A stretch of DNA of 64,000 nt from Prostheceraeus crozeri (GCA_907163375.1 CAJQUW010011310.1:310001-374000), one strand, 5' to 3'; numbered from the stretch's first letter, positions 1 through 14,700 are shown. Program-made: numbers and translations. Notes: a model not told the origin generated them from the sequence alone.

Positions 1-743
1 AGCGAACTATATACGGTATGAAACCATAAAATTTAACAAAGAAATTATTATCTGACAAAAAGTTCATTTTGTCACTACATAGCAGGACACAGCTTATAAC
101 AATATACTAAGTTAGAGAAAAAGGCTTTATCTGCATCTTTGATCATTCAAAAACCAATTGTACACTACTACTGATAATTAGGGCAATTGTTTAGTGCAGT
201 ATGAAATTAAAAATTGTACATTTATGAAATGGTAATTATGTAAAATTGTGTGTTTATACATATAACACAATATTGCGTTTTACCTATAATTCATTAGTTT
301 ACGGTAGGGTTAGCCTATATCGGCTTCAGCTATATCAATGTCTCTTCCTTGTTCCCACCAGCCGCCAATACAGGCGAATTATGCGGGCCTAGGTCGAGCG
401 ACCCTATGCTGCTCAATTTTTTAGAATTTGACCTAATTTACTAATCAACAATTAGACCATTTTTTATTCATATACCTATAACTTAAGCAAATAACATTCT
501 AAAACCCACAGCATCCTATTATTTTGAATTGGTTTAGTAAAAGTACAATAACGATAAAAATCTTTAGAACCAGATATGGCTTTTTTGGTATAGTACAGTA
601 AAAAGTAGCTAAGTCTTTTGCTGTAAATACACACTTTACTGTTCAATAAATATTTTATGCAGCTATACCGATACTTTAAGTTTTAGATCTACACTGTTGT
701 TCGATTGACACTCACTTGTAGTATTAGGTTCGACGATTTATAC
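1..743. other. AT-rich stretch left of the BED-finger exon
   Basis: No open frame with recognisable protein similarity was seen here. If the BED-finger exon at 744-923 is real, this is the beginning of its first intron. A slightly GC-richer patch near 300-420 contains a TAGGCCTA-like word but no splice-framed coding stretch that could be defended. Confidence 0.5.
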
Positions 744-923
744 TTCTTTCTCGGTCGAATTTGAAGTAGAGCACTTAAGTTGATGCGTTCGTAAACGTGC
801 AACCAATCCTTGTAACTCATATTTGCAAGATTTACATCGCGCCCGACATCCAGTTTGTGTTGTAGACGGAATTTTGTCGTAAAATGCCCAAATAGGATCA
901 GCTTTTCTACCCGCCATTTTCAT
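744..923 (-). CDS. BED-type zinc finger protein, first coding exon (partial)
   Basis: The leftward frame starts with MKMAGRKADPIWAFYDKI and carries one BED-type zinc-binding module. It has an aromatic pair (W-x-FY) near residues 12-15, then C-x2-C (CKSC), about 15 residues, and H-x4-C (HQLKC) near residues 47-52. BED fingers bind DNA and occur in host regulators and in hAT transposases. The frame closes just after a GTATAA that could be a 5' splice site, so I read this as a first exon whose gene continues left of the window. Its ATG lies inside a CCAAT/CRE-bearing segment shared head to head with NFYB, which favours a real host gene over a transposon scrap. Zinc ligands are seen directly; the product and the exon end are inferred. 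Confidence 0.5.
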
Positions 924-1250
924 CTATGATATTTCCGAGAAAAAAGCATTTCCAGATTCCCGTGTGAATCCTAACATTTTCGATTAGGCATTAGTCGGCC
1001 AATCAGGCAGCCAACCAGTGTTATTCCCAAGAACCAACATTTCCAAGAAAATATCCATCATGACGTCAGCTAAAACGCGTACGAGCACATGAATGATTCA
1101 TGGGTATCACGCTGATTCAGGAATTCTATCTGACAGATGAGTACAACGAGTATAAAACACATGATTCAGTAGCATATGTTAGGTTATTAAGCAGACTCTT
1201 GCGCGGCAGTCTAATGAGTGTTTAACGATCAACAGTTTGATAAATATCAA
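924..1250. promoter_or_regulatory. Putative divergent promoter between BED-finger gene and NFYB
   Basis: The segment between the leftward BED exon and the rightward NFYB gene is less AT-rich than its surroundings. It contains a CCAAT box (999-1003, in GGCCAATCAGG) and a perfect CRE TGACGTCA (1061-1068). CCAAT plus CRE is typical of TATA-less bidirectional promoters. NF-Y is itself the CCAAT-binding factor, so the gene could feed back on itself. No transcription start can be fixed from sequence, and the 5' non-coding exon of NFYB was not located. Confidence 0.45.
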
Positions 1251-1604
1251 AAACCGGACAATATAATCAGTAATTGAATTTAGGATTTCAAATACTGTTT
1301 TTTGAATGAGACTTTCCATATCACTATGCCATATGTATATGTACATGTATACATACAAATATAATTTTACGTGTATTCAAAGTATGATAGAAATCAAGTG
1401 ATTAAATCGACAGCTTACTTGATCAGATGATTTAAATCGAGTCTGTCGATGATTGTTTTGATTTTTGGCAATCCTGAACCATGTACAGGTAGGCCTATGT
1501 AGTCTACATGTATGATACATACATGCCTATGTTGGTTTTGAACTGAATTTCGCTAGTTTTAATACCAAGCTAGTTAAAGGAGTAAAAGAAATGAGTCGAA
1601 AGAC

Positions 1605-1710
1605 AAATTTTCAAAAAAATCAACTTTTGATTTAAATCGCTGATTTTTTTAAAAAAATCAATTGATTTAAATCGCAATTTAAATCAGTGATTTAAATCAA
1701 GCCAACCCTG
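1605..1710. repeat. GATTTAAATC palindrome cluster, probable end of a small DNA element
   Basis: About four near copies of the palindrome GATTTAAATC are packed here. The block ends in GCCAACCCTG, whose reverse reading CAGGGTTGGC resembles a hAT-type terminus. Another GATTTAAATC lies near 1428. No matching opposite end was found, so the element limits are unknown. Confidence 0.4.
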
Positions 1711-2707
1711 ATTGCTATAGACAAGTGGTTTGAATTCAAGAAGAATTCATGCCCTTTTCTAAACAATTAACAGAGCTCTTCTGCCTCGAGACACTTTTCA
1801 GGTGCTTTGTGACTAAAGCATTAAATTGAATCTTGTAGCTCACGATAGACTTAAGTATGAAATCCAGGTTAGTTCACTGCTTAAAAGTGTTGCTATTATA
1901 CAATGGATGCTTAATAGACTGTGCGGTATTAAGAGTTATAAACTAAACGATTGGCATTTGACATGTCGAGGGCAGCGCCTCTGATTATTCTGTCCTCTAA
2001 GATCGATGGCCAAAGCACATGTCTTTGGCAAAACATTCCATGCTTTTCCCAATAGATTTTCCGTTATCAGAATCACAAAGCGAATTTGCCCAGACGGGGA
2101 TTTTTCATTCACTGCAGATTGAATTCTTGTTTTTAGAATATGCTTGTGCTCCACAATTGCAGTGACACGTGCGGGGCGCTAATGAAGCGAGTAATTACTG
2201 CAAGCAAATTTCTTTAGTGCAGATCTGCCGAAGTTAAGTTGACTGTTGGTTGGAATTCAATCATAATTGCACGAATGATGTTTCACGAAAGTTTGATGTT
2301 TGCTGGTTTGACTGTTTGATAGTCAATCTGTTATAATGTAGAAGAGTTCAACAAGCATCAAGGAGTGTCAAATAATTGATGCTGCACTCTACTGTAATTC
2401 ACCGGAAGTAGCAAAATGGCATTATATTTTTATTTGACCAGTAATTAATAAGTTGATTTTTCGATAAATGATGGGCAGCACTAGTTTTGATTAACATTTG
2501 GTGTTGAATATCTGTAGACAAACATTTTACTCTTTCGGAAGATCGTACAGTAGAAATGTGATACTGTTATACACAGATCTCTATGTAAATGTGGTCTCCT
2601 CCACAGATTATGAAAATTACGCGATAAATCATGTACATTCAACTCTGCTATTGAATAAAACTATTTGAGGAGTGAAAAAACTGCTTTTACTTTCCAGAAC
2701 CTTGGCT

Positions 2708-5700
2708 ATGGACTCAAATAGCGAAGGAAATGCTGATTACCAAGACGCTCAATTTTATGATGGACTTGATGGTAAGTTGTTGATGTTAGAATTTGAAATT
2801 AGAAGTCACGACATAAGCGGCGGTGGAGTAATTGACCCATAGCAATGTATAGGTCGCAAAGCAACGTTTCTCGCATTCTACTCACTACCGCTTCAATTTC
2901 AATTTGTTAAGATGATGTCATGTTTGTCGAGCATTCAGGGTTTTTGCTGGTGGTGGAGTAACCACAAAACCTGATGAGCTCTTCTGTGCAAGTCAGACGC
3001 TTTTCACAACTGCACAAGTTGTAGCATCATTTTAGTTGAGTCGTCAAATAAAAAATATTAAACTAAATTAAATCTTAAATTTCGTTCAGTAAATTTTTCA
3101 ATCAGAGGACTTGGAGATGATATGGCATATCCAAATTGATCATATATTTCAAAATTAAGAGTCATTCATGATTAATATCTTCTGCGCCAAACTCTCAAGG
3201 ATGGAAGTCAACATATGCTGATATTTCCCACTTCGATTTTGGTGACTGCAGGAATGGATTGTTCCGCCATTTGCATGAGAAATGCAATGTTTATGCGATT
3301 ATTGTAGCAGTTCATGTCGAATTTCTACGATTAATCGTTCAAATTCCGATTTCCAGACACTGAATAAACCTTCACATACATTGAAGAATGGTGAACTAGG
3401 CGGCCGAAATCGATAAGATTGAGCAGCTTGGAGATTTGCTTGCTCAGCCGAACTGTGAAATGATAGATAAAACAAATTGCATAAAATTTTATAATTCCGC
3501 TTGAACAGCATGTTGTTTATAATTTAATCCAAAAAGCCTTGGTGTTGTTTATATGGCATTTATTGCCCAAATTTTCGCCTACTCAGGCCGCTTCACTATT
3601 TTATTGCTCCTCCTTTTCACCCCTGAAGCGGCCTGAGTAGGCGAAAATTTGGGCAATTAATGCCATATAAACAACAGCAAGGCTTTTTGGATTAAATTAT
3701 AAAACAAATTGTTAAATAAGAGCACAGTAGGAGCGTCAACCAAGGTTTGTGAGGCTTCTTCAAGTCTTCATGTCCATTGCATCCCTCCCTTTAAGCATGG
3801 TTTACTAAGCTTCCTTCGCTTGACATTACACAAGTGGCCGACATTTGCTGACTCCTCCGTCTATCCACAACTGAAAAAGCAGGTTGGCCTCGGGGCAACT
3901 GATCAGCCCTTACTTCTGCACATCCGAAGACTAAAGCAGTCTCATCTATTAGATAACTTTAAAAGTTTATGTTCGGCTGAAAGCTTCTATTTCTTTAGCA
4001 CACAATGCTCAAGGTCTCTGTAAGAGAGGGAAGCTACATTACAATAATCGGAAAAAGAGTCAATGGGATACATAATAGTCACTCAAACATGCAGTGTCAC
4101 ATCATACTGAAGTACAAGTATAAATGTTATAAATGAAGCACGCGAGTATACGATATCATATTGCACTATCTATGAGCACCTTTTTTCTCTGTTTGCATCG
4201 AGAAGTGATAAGGCTCGCAGCCCGGATGAAAATAAAGTCCGGGATAGCCCAATTTTCAAAGTTCTCTGCGAAGTTGTCTTAACTATTGCCATCAACTTGC
4301 TTTTTTCGGTCCTTGACAACATTTCTTTCTCTATCTTGTCTTTCACCTCGCCTTTCACATTCATGATGATTTATCTGATTTCGGAAAATCTGCCTTCATT
4401 TCCTGGACGTCTCAAAGCTTTGCCGTGATATTAAAGAGACAGTCATTAGCAGCATGGCGTACAGTCAAATAGTTTGTTGAATTTCCCTTCACCAGAAATC
4501 CTGTTAACTTCACATGTTTTGAGGCCTCTGTAGCTATTTTATCGTCATGTTTGAGCAGACTCATGTCATGTGTTTTGAGGTGATCGTGCAGTCCTTTGGC
4601 GGAGGTTGCGCTTCCCATTAAAATCTGGCTGCAGGCTTTACAATGGGCTTTATTACTATCCCAGTTTTTGCGATGGTGCTTCAATTTGGTGTGTTGCTTC
4701 TGGATTCTAATCATATAATTGATTGTTCTTAAACTGTCAATAAAGTGATATTTTGACACGCCCGATTTCACATGTGCGTCAATAATTGACTGGGTTTTGC
4801 AAGTCTGACGTGAGTGACTCACTCACTCCACGATTTATCGTCCCCTTCGCTCCGTGTTTTGAGTGTTGGACATTGAATGCAGTGCTGAGCAAGGGGAGGC
4901 CGCCATTGAGGCTCCTCCCATGTTATCCACTACTTTCAGAAGGTATGACTAGTTGCTTGACATTGATTACGACTTAAGGTTACATAATGTTAATTTGTGT
5001 TCATTGACTCGGCAGTGAAAAATGTGTTATTTCCTGCCAACCAATGCCGTCAAATCTAAACCCAGGGTAATTATTTCTTAAATATGATGTCATCAGTACA
5101 ACACGACTGACAGCGCATCCAATGGACGTGTCACACTTGATGAATTGCCCCTATTAGAAGCGAATGAGACATCTTTCATCGATTTTCCAGTGAAATTCCA
5201 CTGCGTATTTATATAAAACCGTCATTTCTAGCAATTCGCGCTAATTTCCACGGCTCGGGCCCGGCTCTAAAGCCCGGGGTTTAACCCCGAAAATCGAGCA
5301 TTCATCCCGGGCTCAAGCCTGAACTGCGAACCCTAAGAAAGAACCATTCACTCATTGATTTTCTGTCTTCCTTAACATCATTCATATTACGCTGCTGTGG
5401 AACATGGAATATCATGTTTAAAGCATAGAGGCAGCCGTACAATATTTCAACAAAGGTGTAGTCGCAGACACAGATCGTTGGCTCTATAGGAATACGAATT
5501 TTCTGCTCTGTAAGTTTTTGTTGGGAAATCAAGTGCACAAGATGATGATAATTTTCTATACTTCATTAATTTCGGCCTCCTCTTAGGCCATTATCAGAAG
5601 CAGATGTTACTGAACTGATAATTGCGTAGGAGGATGCCGAAATTAATAAAGTCGAGAAAATTATTACCATCTTGTGAACTTGGTTTCCTAACAAAAACTT

Positions 5701-8700
5701 ACAGAAAAAAATATGAATAACCAAGGCCTCTTTAACACTGGATGACGAATTATCAACTCAGATTTTATCTACTCTAGGATATACTCAGAGTGATCTTCTG
5801 TGATTGAAGCCGGGCAAGCAATCATATCTTCATCTATGCGAATATTGTGTGAACCTCTTCGGAGTCTTGCAACAGTGCGAACCTTTGGTGTTGCCGTATT
5901 ATAGTGCACTCTGTATTGTATCAAATATTCACTAAACATGCAGCGTTAGAAATTCTCACATCACTTGTAGGCAGCAATGTTCCTCTGCAAAGTTTTCACA
6001 GCTTTCTCTTGTTTATATGGTGTTACTATATAATGCTTGCATATAAAATAGGTATATTGCTCCAGTTGTAATTTATTGTTATTTCTCCTCTAGGTTGGCC
6101 AAAATGATTTGCAGTTTCTGTTTGACTTAGCTGTAAATTATCGTATTATGCCTTCACATTATGTATCAGATAATTGTAAATAAAATGTTTCAAGTCCACA
6201 GTCAGAAACGACATGTTTAAGATCCCAGGGCTTTTGACTTTCACCAAGCAATGATATATGGGTGAGTAATGCACACGTGATATGACACCGATCAATGAGA
6301 ATATTCACATTCAAAAGAGTGCAAGATGTGTAAAGTTACCGTTTCAAATGGGAACATCAATGTTTTGATACTGATGTTCAATATGCCTGAAGTCAGTGAT
6401 AACTACAGTCTTTGGATTCTTTAAATTTTCCTTTTGATCCAAAATGTTCACAGTACCCATTTAATTGTTCTTAATATTCTCTTCAGAAGATGTTGTAGCT
6501 TGCAAAAGATATCTTCTCGCTAAGGGTAGGTGCGACTTTTACATGCGCTTTTAATTGCCTGCCTATTTATATAAGTCGCTAAGGATGGCATTTATTTCAT
6601 TTAATTTTGTTCTTAGATTAAATATTTTTTTAATTTTAATTTATATTGCAAGTTTTTGGTGTGGTTTTATTGCATTGTGAATAAAATGGATTCTTTTGTT
6701 ACATGTATATTCGAAATGAGTAAATGAAGAACAACGATTATGATGCAAAATAGATTATACACCACATTATACAGGGTGTAACAAGAGTTTCTGACCCACC
6801 TATCATTGTCAATATCTTGTATTTTTCTCTAAAGTTATCAATTAATATATTATGCGCACTGCTTCTTATGTTAATAGATGTTGTGACGCCCATATTATTG
6901 AAAGGAGAACACATGAGGCTCCAGAAAAAACTGTTTATTTTAATGATAAGACATAGCAAAAAGTCAATATTTCGTGTGCCCACCTGAGTTATCCACACAT
7001 GCGTGCAAACGAGTGATACTATCTCACTCGTCCTGAACACGAGTGATGAGCTGGTCGCGATTTCGTGGTCGTGGTGCCCTAAACACCGATTGCTGAAGGT
7101 GCTCAACACCGATTCCACAAATGCTCCAAAGGATTCAGGTCGGGTGAGTTTCCCGGTCAATCAACCCAGACATTGGGAAACATTTCATTGCACCTTTGGA
7201 TTGAGGCTCTTGCGGTGTGGCAGGTGGCACCGTCCTGCATTAGAATTATCGCATGTGGCATCGGGAATATCTGTTGAGCACATTCTGCATACATAGGAAG
7301 AATGTGTTCCCTGTAATAATCCCTGTTTACAGTTGCCTTTTTATCGACAACATGAAGTCGGGTTTTGCCGTACCGACCAATGCCTCCGGCAACCATTATC
7401 TTGAGAGAGAACTTTGGAACTTTAATCGGTTCAATCTCCTCGGGATGGGCAGTTCGAATACGTCTATTCTGCTTGTTTGGTTTGGGATGCAGCTCAACAG
7501 GAGATTCGTCCGTGAAGAGAATGTGAGAACATTTGATATTTGCGTCAGAGGTGTCTTCACAGAATCCTTCGCTCAATAGACGATTGCAGAATGCAAAGCG
7601 ATCTCTTACATTCTTTGCAGACATAAGACGCTTTGTTGGTTGACGATACGCTACCTTTCCCCACTCATGACGGCGAAGATGCCTGGAAACAGTCATATGT
7701 GAAATGGACTTGCCCTTCTCATGATATCGATCCGATACGTTCAAGATGGTCGCCATTCTTCGAACGCCGCAACTGACCTTGTCTTTCATTTGTAAGCGAA
7801 TCTTGTCCTTTGAGGTGGGACTGAGCTTGCGAGGTCTTTCATCCTCAATGTCACCATCTGCACGTCTGCACCATAGTCTGACAGTATTTCGTGAAAGTTT
7901 TAAGTCCTTGGAAATTTGTCTAATGGAGACTCCAGCTTCACGAAGAGCTTGGACTTTTGAATGAGTATGCCGCCGGGAAGTCATGTCGTTTGTTGATCAC
8001 AAGATAAGAGACGATATCACAGGTATGAAGAGATAACGAGAAGTCACTGGTCAGCAGTTTTTGAGATGGCGTAGGGACAAGGAGGCAATAGGTTTGTTGA
8101 GAGCACGTAAGGATAACAGAGTGAGTCACTGTAACATAAGTTTCTGACACGGCTTGGAAACATTGGTTGCGTACTTTATTGGCAAATGAGACTATGATCC
8201 AATGAACATCAAGCTATTTTCTTATTGGATGTTGCTCATGGCAACACCAGCTTAGTATAGCAATGGTTAGACAGCCAGGAATTCACGGATTTCCTGGTAA
8301 TTTTCTGACCCTCGAACGAAACATATACAAGGTTTTTCGCTGTCATGGAACTGATGCAGACAAGAAATGATCTGCAGTAAAGGGAAAAATAGAGCAAGTG
8401 AAGTACTATCATAAACATTGGAATTCGACAGTATACTAACTGTATTAGGTACATTAGAAAATGAATGGCTTCATTTTGCCGGTGGCACTAAGCGATTATA
8501 GAGTGACATGCTGGATCATGGGTGGGTCAGAAACTTTTCTTACACCCTGTAGCAAGAAACAGAAATCAAGCTCCCCTTTCCTTTAGGCTCGATTTCTATA
8601 AGCGGTAACCCAGCTTCTATTGACCTTTGAAGGCGCGGGTCACCGAAGTACTGTCAACTTCTGTTTAATTTTTACGTTTAGAGAAATCGATCTTAAAAGG

Positions 8701-11700
8701 GGAACTTGATTTTTCCTTTTTGCTATAATGACCATGATCTCCCGTCGTTTGGTCAACTCCGTATGCATCACCGTATATTAGGATTAGTCTAGGTGTGGTG
8801 AAAAAGAATTTTTTCCATAGTCAACGCATGAGGGAGGAAGTATTTGTTCAGGGTGAATCAGAGCAACCGGGTGTTTTCTGACTGGTAGTTAGCGATATGG
8901 CACAGACCGATGACCTGAGCGGACACTACATCTTCTATCGGCAAGGCAATTGGACTTGAAGAAATGGGTGCACATCAAATTTTATCTATTTCTCAGTTTG
9001 AATTTGGTGAGGAGATGCTTGATCACTAACAACAAAGGAACGACAAGACTTACAACGGTGGGATGAGCGGCTGTTATGTATTGACCTCATAAACATATAT
9101 TCGATTCAGCGATTGATAAGTGTGTGATATCGTGCTCAACTGATTATTTGGATATGACCTAAATATAGCTCATTCATATTTGAAATAGCTATACTTTTAG
9201 TGGTGGATGGAATGTTGTATGTATCGAAGCAATATTGATGTAACACGTGAATGTTACGAAAGTATTGCTTCTCACTTGCTAAAGCGTCTATTGGTTGAAT
9301 GACACTGATAGTTAGGACATATGACGTGATGAGGTTGATGGATGGGGTTAACTGGTCGTGCTTAGTTAATTGATCACACAAAGGGGATATATCATCCAGT
9401 TCTAGAAAAAATCTGCAATTAAATTCAATTCAAATCTGCAAAAAGGCAGCAAATAACTTCCACTGAAATGTCAGATGACACTCTATTGCTAGTCGGCGCA
9501 CATATTCGTGAGTGTACAGCTGATCGGCCACAATATACTGCTCAAAAGGTAGACGAGGAAAGGTTGTTCTACCACATTGTCCCCACATTTGCAGTAACTC
9601 GACAGTATATTAAATCAGTTGAATTTTCTTCTGGCTGAATTTTTAGTTAATAAATGCATGCTTACAGCAGTTTAAGGTTTGATTTTGCATGTAGGGTACA
9701 CTATAGGACTAACATTTCAATTAAAATGCGCTTTGTCCAAATTATCAGCGACTTTAACTGCTAATTATGACACAATTGTCTGTAGCGATTTTTGCTCAGC
9801 TTCTTGCAAAGTGGTTTGTTTATTTTGTAAACTCTCACCAACTTTGTACACAATGAGAGATGTCATAATAGTCATTTCTATTACCATTTTATGAAGTGAG
9901 GGAAAAATGGAGTCTCAGGCAAAAAGTAGTGCATGAGAAATATCATAGTTTTACAGACTGCATTCCGAAAACTGCTGTGCATGATATTTGAATGATGAGT
10001 TTTCTTAACACGTGAGTAAGACTGGCGAAATAAGTACTCACTGTGGCGTACAATTTGTTGATAACAGCAGTGATATAATATCAACGATATTGATTTACGT
10101 TGTGGCAATTGTTTTGGTACAAAATATTTATTGGAGCAGGATATATTGACTGGGTGTTAAATTTTTCGCAGCATTTTCTTCGGCTTTTCTAACTGAGTAT
10201 TTATGTGTCTCCAACTTGCTTGCCTTTTCTATGGAACTGTTGCAGTAATAATCTATGTGAAACATTCAACTTTCGAAATTTAAATGTAGAAACTGCATAT
10301 GTTTCACTTCGGCAAGTAAATCCTGCTGCGTCAGATTGAGTGCCGTAAGAGGTGAAAATTGTTTTCCCGAAAACCTGAATGTGTTATTGTCTTAGTATGA
10401 ATATGGCCACGATATATGTACAGTAAATTTAAACGATTTTGAAATTCGATAACGCTTTTTTGCCCTGACGACCTCTGTTTACGGAAAGGCGTGACTTGAA
10501 TAATAAAGATATGAATCCAGTTTTTCCGAATGGAACCCACTGGAAATAGAGCCCGCACTTGAATTGAAAAATAATGATCATACAACACACCCTCCGATTG
10601 AACCCGCGCATAATTTTATCAGTTAGGTTTTTTTACGAGCTTTAATGTGAAGCATCTATCTTTGGATTGTGACTTTACTGGCGTTAAGTCTGGCGTTTTT
10701 ATGCTGTAGCAATGACAAAACAATTATTATTGTTCAATAGTTTAACTGAATTACAAATTCATGACTTGTATAATTAACGTGGCACAGATGAAATCATTTA
10801 CATGTAATTGTCCCGGATGTTGCCTTTTTCTATTTATATACGTGTATGTCATCGTGGTACGAACGTCAGTTTCCCCTTATAAGAGGGAAAAAATAATGTC
10901 GAAAATAAGTGATGCTGATCATTCTGTTTCCTTTATCAATTTTCATTGTTATCTTAACATGAATTGTGTTCTTATCAAAATGGAAAGAAAGGCAAAGTCG
11001 ATAATAGCTCAGCAAATTAGTCTACTCAATGCATTCGATACAAAACAATCAATGAAAACAAAATGGTCTTTGCCACATGTTTACGCTTCTACAAATCTTT
11101 CGCCTCGAGTTCGTCGTCTTGTCGTAATCATCAAAAAGTAATCTTGACCATGTTTTGCACATTTTTCCAGGTGAGGGCTAGAAGTGCCTGTCTAGCATAA
11201 TCAGCGGTAGTATCTCGAAAAATGCTATGTCGAGTACACAAATCGAATCCCTTTTTACACGTCCAGGTTTTTTAAGTTGTTTTAGGAATCCTAATCGCAT
11301 CCATAGAATAGAAAATCGAGTGCCTAGAATAAGAGAAAGATTTCAAAGGAAAGCTCTGTCCTGAGGCTGCAGTCACCCACTTGCTAATCGTCTGGACTGG
11401 ATAATTGGAACATCATTGACATGGACCTTCTCCATTTCTTGATATATTTCCATGTCTCTTGCACAACTATAAAAATCTTATGACAGTTCGATGCTCGTAA
11501 CGTGAGAGCTTACACTCGGTGTAAGAAGCTCAAGGAACTAAAGAAAAACGGCGCAGAAAACCGAGGTGGACGACGACGAGGTCCTTGACTTCCATTGCTT
11601 TGCCGAGGAAGATGCATCGCAGTCGTGGCACTCGGCGTCAGCGTTCGACGATGCCGACTTTCTCGATGACGCTGCCACTACATTTTGGATGTAGATGAAT

Positions 11701-14700
11701 GGATATTAAAGAAGAAATTAATTCGTGACAGCCTACCCGTTGTTTTTCGAATCTGATTTTGTCTTGCACAAGGTTCATGTATGCATATATAAAATGAAAG
11801 TGATAACTGAATCTCTGCTGCATTCTGGGACGTACCTGTGGTAATACTGAGTTATTAGCACGTCATGTAGGTACATACTGTTAAGTACATGGCTTCAGGG
11901 AATATCAACACAGAAAATCTAGATCCGATCGTATTCATCCATAAAATGACAAAGCTAAGCATTTTATTATCAACGGTGCTGCTCAAAAGATCTCTAAAGG
12001 TCCCTCAAAAGGTCCCTAACATTTCCTTAAAAACCCTGATGATATCCATAAACGTCTTGACCGAGATTCCCGTAGCCTAAGGAGTGCAATCTAAAGACGC
12101 CAGACGCAATGTATTCGATGCGTTTAAAGTGACGTTAGATATTAATAACCGCCACAAAGGCATATTTTCTTCCGTTATGAACATTGTACGCTGTTATGAT
12201 ATTGCACGTAATAAGTGTTAATTCATAATGTGGACCGTGAGCTCGAATTATGTGACTGAGGGATTTATTATATAATGCAAAATAGATTTGAATGAATGTT
12301 GCAGTCCATGACTTCAGTGCAGCCAGTTTATCTGAAGATGCAAAGATGGTATCTGAGTTAACCACCTTTACGCTAAAAGTTCGTTGATCATTTTATCAAT
12401 CAGTGCCAGTTTCAACTGAACGGTTTGCATGAAATGTACATAAATGCGCGATGCGGATTGCAATGAATAGTAGCTTTTGTAGTTGATGCAATAATGAAGC
12501 TAAATGATGCCTAGAGATGCAGTTAGTCTGCAGTTAGCGCGCCCGTCAACCACGGTCCACTAGACAGCTTTTTACGGGCAATTTTTACATATACACATTC
12601 AGATCAAATTTATCAACTTTACAGTGTTGACTTGACTGACACTGCATAACTTGGAAACGGATAGTATACTGAATAGTATGCTATGTATCGTTTCATTTCC
12701 AATAGACACTCATTTTGAGATTTTCCCATTGGAGCATTATGGGGCTGAGATATATTGAATGGATATATATTGAAAAGATATTTCCAATAAATGGAAGCTT
12801 CGACAATTCAAGAGAAGATTTATTGTGTTGGATTTCTTGTATCTTGAAAATTGCAATCCAGCAGTCCATAAAATAATCCGCAATTTACTATTTGTATGGT
12901 TCCGACAACTTAAGAATGATGCATTTTCGTACTTATTTGAAGAACCGAGAAAATTTGATGTCATTTTTCACCATATATTTCGTGAGAGCGTCCGTTTCGC
13001 TTCATCAGGCAATGTGTAATGAAGTAATGTAAGTATACGAAGCAGACAATAAACTGTCGATGAATGAAAATGTGAACTTATTAATGTTATGTAATGCTCT
13101 TGCAAATTATAATAAGCTTTATTATTAAATGACACGTATTTCGCTCAAAGTTAGCGTTAAGTACACATCAAGTTGAAAGAGCACTGGTTGATCGTTCAAT
13201 GTGAATCGATGAAGAAACTTTCGTGATAAATTTCAAGTATGAGTAGGCTGGAATTAGTCAGTAAGACAACAGACAAATGCAGCACTACCGTGCTGCAATC
13301 TAATCTTCACAAACTACTGATAAATGATAGATAAGTAGAAACAGTAAAAGGCTCAGCACACAAGAGAAAGAAGTAAAAAGAAAATAGGAAGAAGAAAGAA
13401 AATTAGATCAGAGTATGTCATATTTTTTCCTGGGATCTATGATTGATAATAATTTGATATCTAATGGTGGCTCAACTCCGGCAGCATGCATTGGAATGGA
13501 GGCCTATGAAGATATTTGATTTTTTCTTCTTACATTGATAAGATAAAATTTGAACAATTTGCCTTGATCATTATACACAAGCAATCTTGCAGTGAACAGG
13601 TATGAATAAGACTTTTCGATTCCTATCTCAAAACATTCAAGTGGGTAGAAAATGCAGCGTCGAAAAATGTCGCACTTGAAGTGATTAAAAAGCCATGATA
13701 GGCTACAGACAGGGGTCACAGAGCTGCGTGAATTCACGTTAGCTCACGTAACTGTATGAATGCGTGAAGAATTATAATCGAGTTGCGTGTTTTTCTAGAT
13801 TTCTTCATTGTCTTCTCGAATGAATGTACTAGAGTATTTTCTATCCTTACAACATATCCTACGAAAATATCCATTGTGATGCGATCCTGCTATCGAGACC
13901 TTGAAGCTGTTTTGATTATGATGATGTCACTCTGCGTTTTTGTCTTGACATGAAATTGAAAGAAATCACCATTGTTGTATGATTCTGATGAACATCAGAC
14001 AGACAGTCGATATATCAAGTTATCAACTGTCCAATGTTTCTACAATATTTATCAAAAGTGTCATTTTATTTTACAAAAATACCGCGATGTCAGATTATTT
14101 ACTGATGAATGAAATTTCTTGAGTTTTAATTGTTTTAGTGGTTACGTTTTTTACACATTTGCAGCATGCATCATAAATGCTGCTAGATGTAATACATCTG
14201 CTGTAAATGTCTGATCGCACTGCTTTGCTTTCATACACAGGTCAAATGGGCGGCGATTTGACAGGTGGTGCTGATGGTGAATTATTTCCTGGTGACTTCG
14301 AACAGATGTCACCTCTACGAGAACAAGTGAGACTTGAAATAATGCAATTTGTTCTCACACATGACGATAATCACTTATTTTCCACAGGATCGATTCCTTC
14401 CAATTGCTAATGTATCAAAGATAATGAAAAAACCGATTCCTGAAACAGGCAAGGTAAGTGACAGTATGGATGGAAGTTAGGGACATTTCCCCATCCAAAA
14501 ACCGAATTTTGTTCGTAAAAATATTCTCCCAATATTAAACAAGTTATTATTTAGATATGATGATAAGTGTATATTTTTCAAAATGAATAAAAGTCGTACA
14601 TTTCAACGTTATTCAAATTAGTAAATCAAAGTAAATAGACAACGTAAAAATCATCGATCAATACCGATCAGACAATTGAACAAAAGTACATGAGAATTCT

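Noticed and set aside
10761-11141. 126-codon frame in NFYB intron 1
   Set aside because: No similarity, AT-driven composition, and no splice signals linking it to anything.
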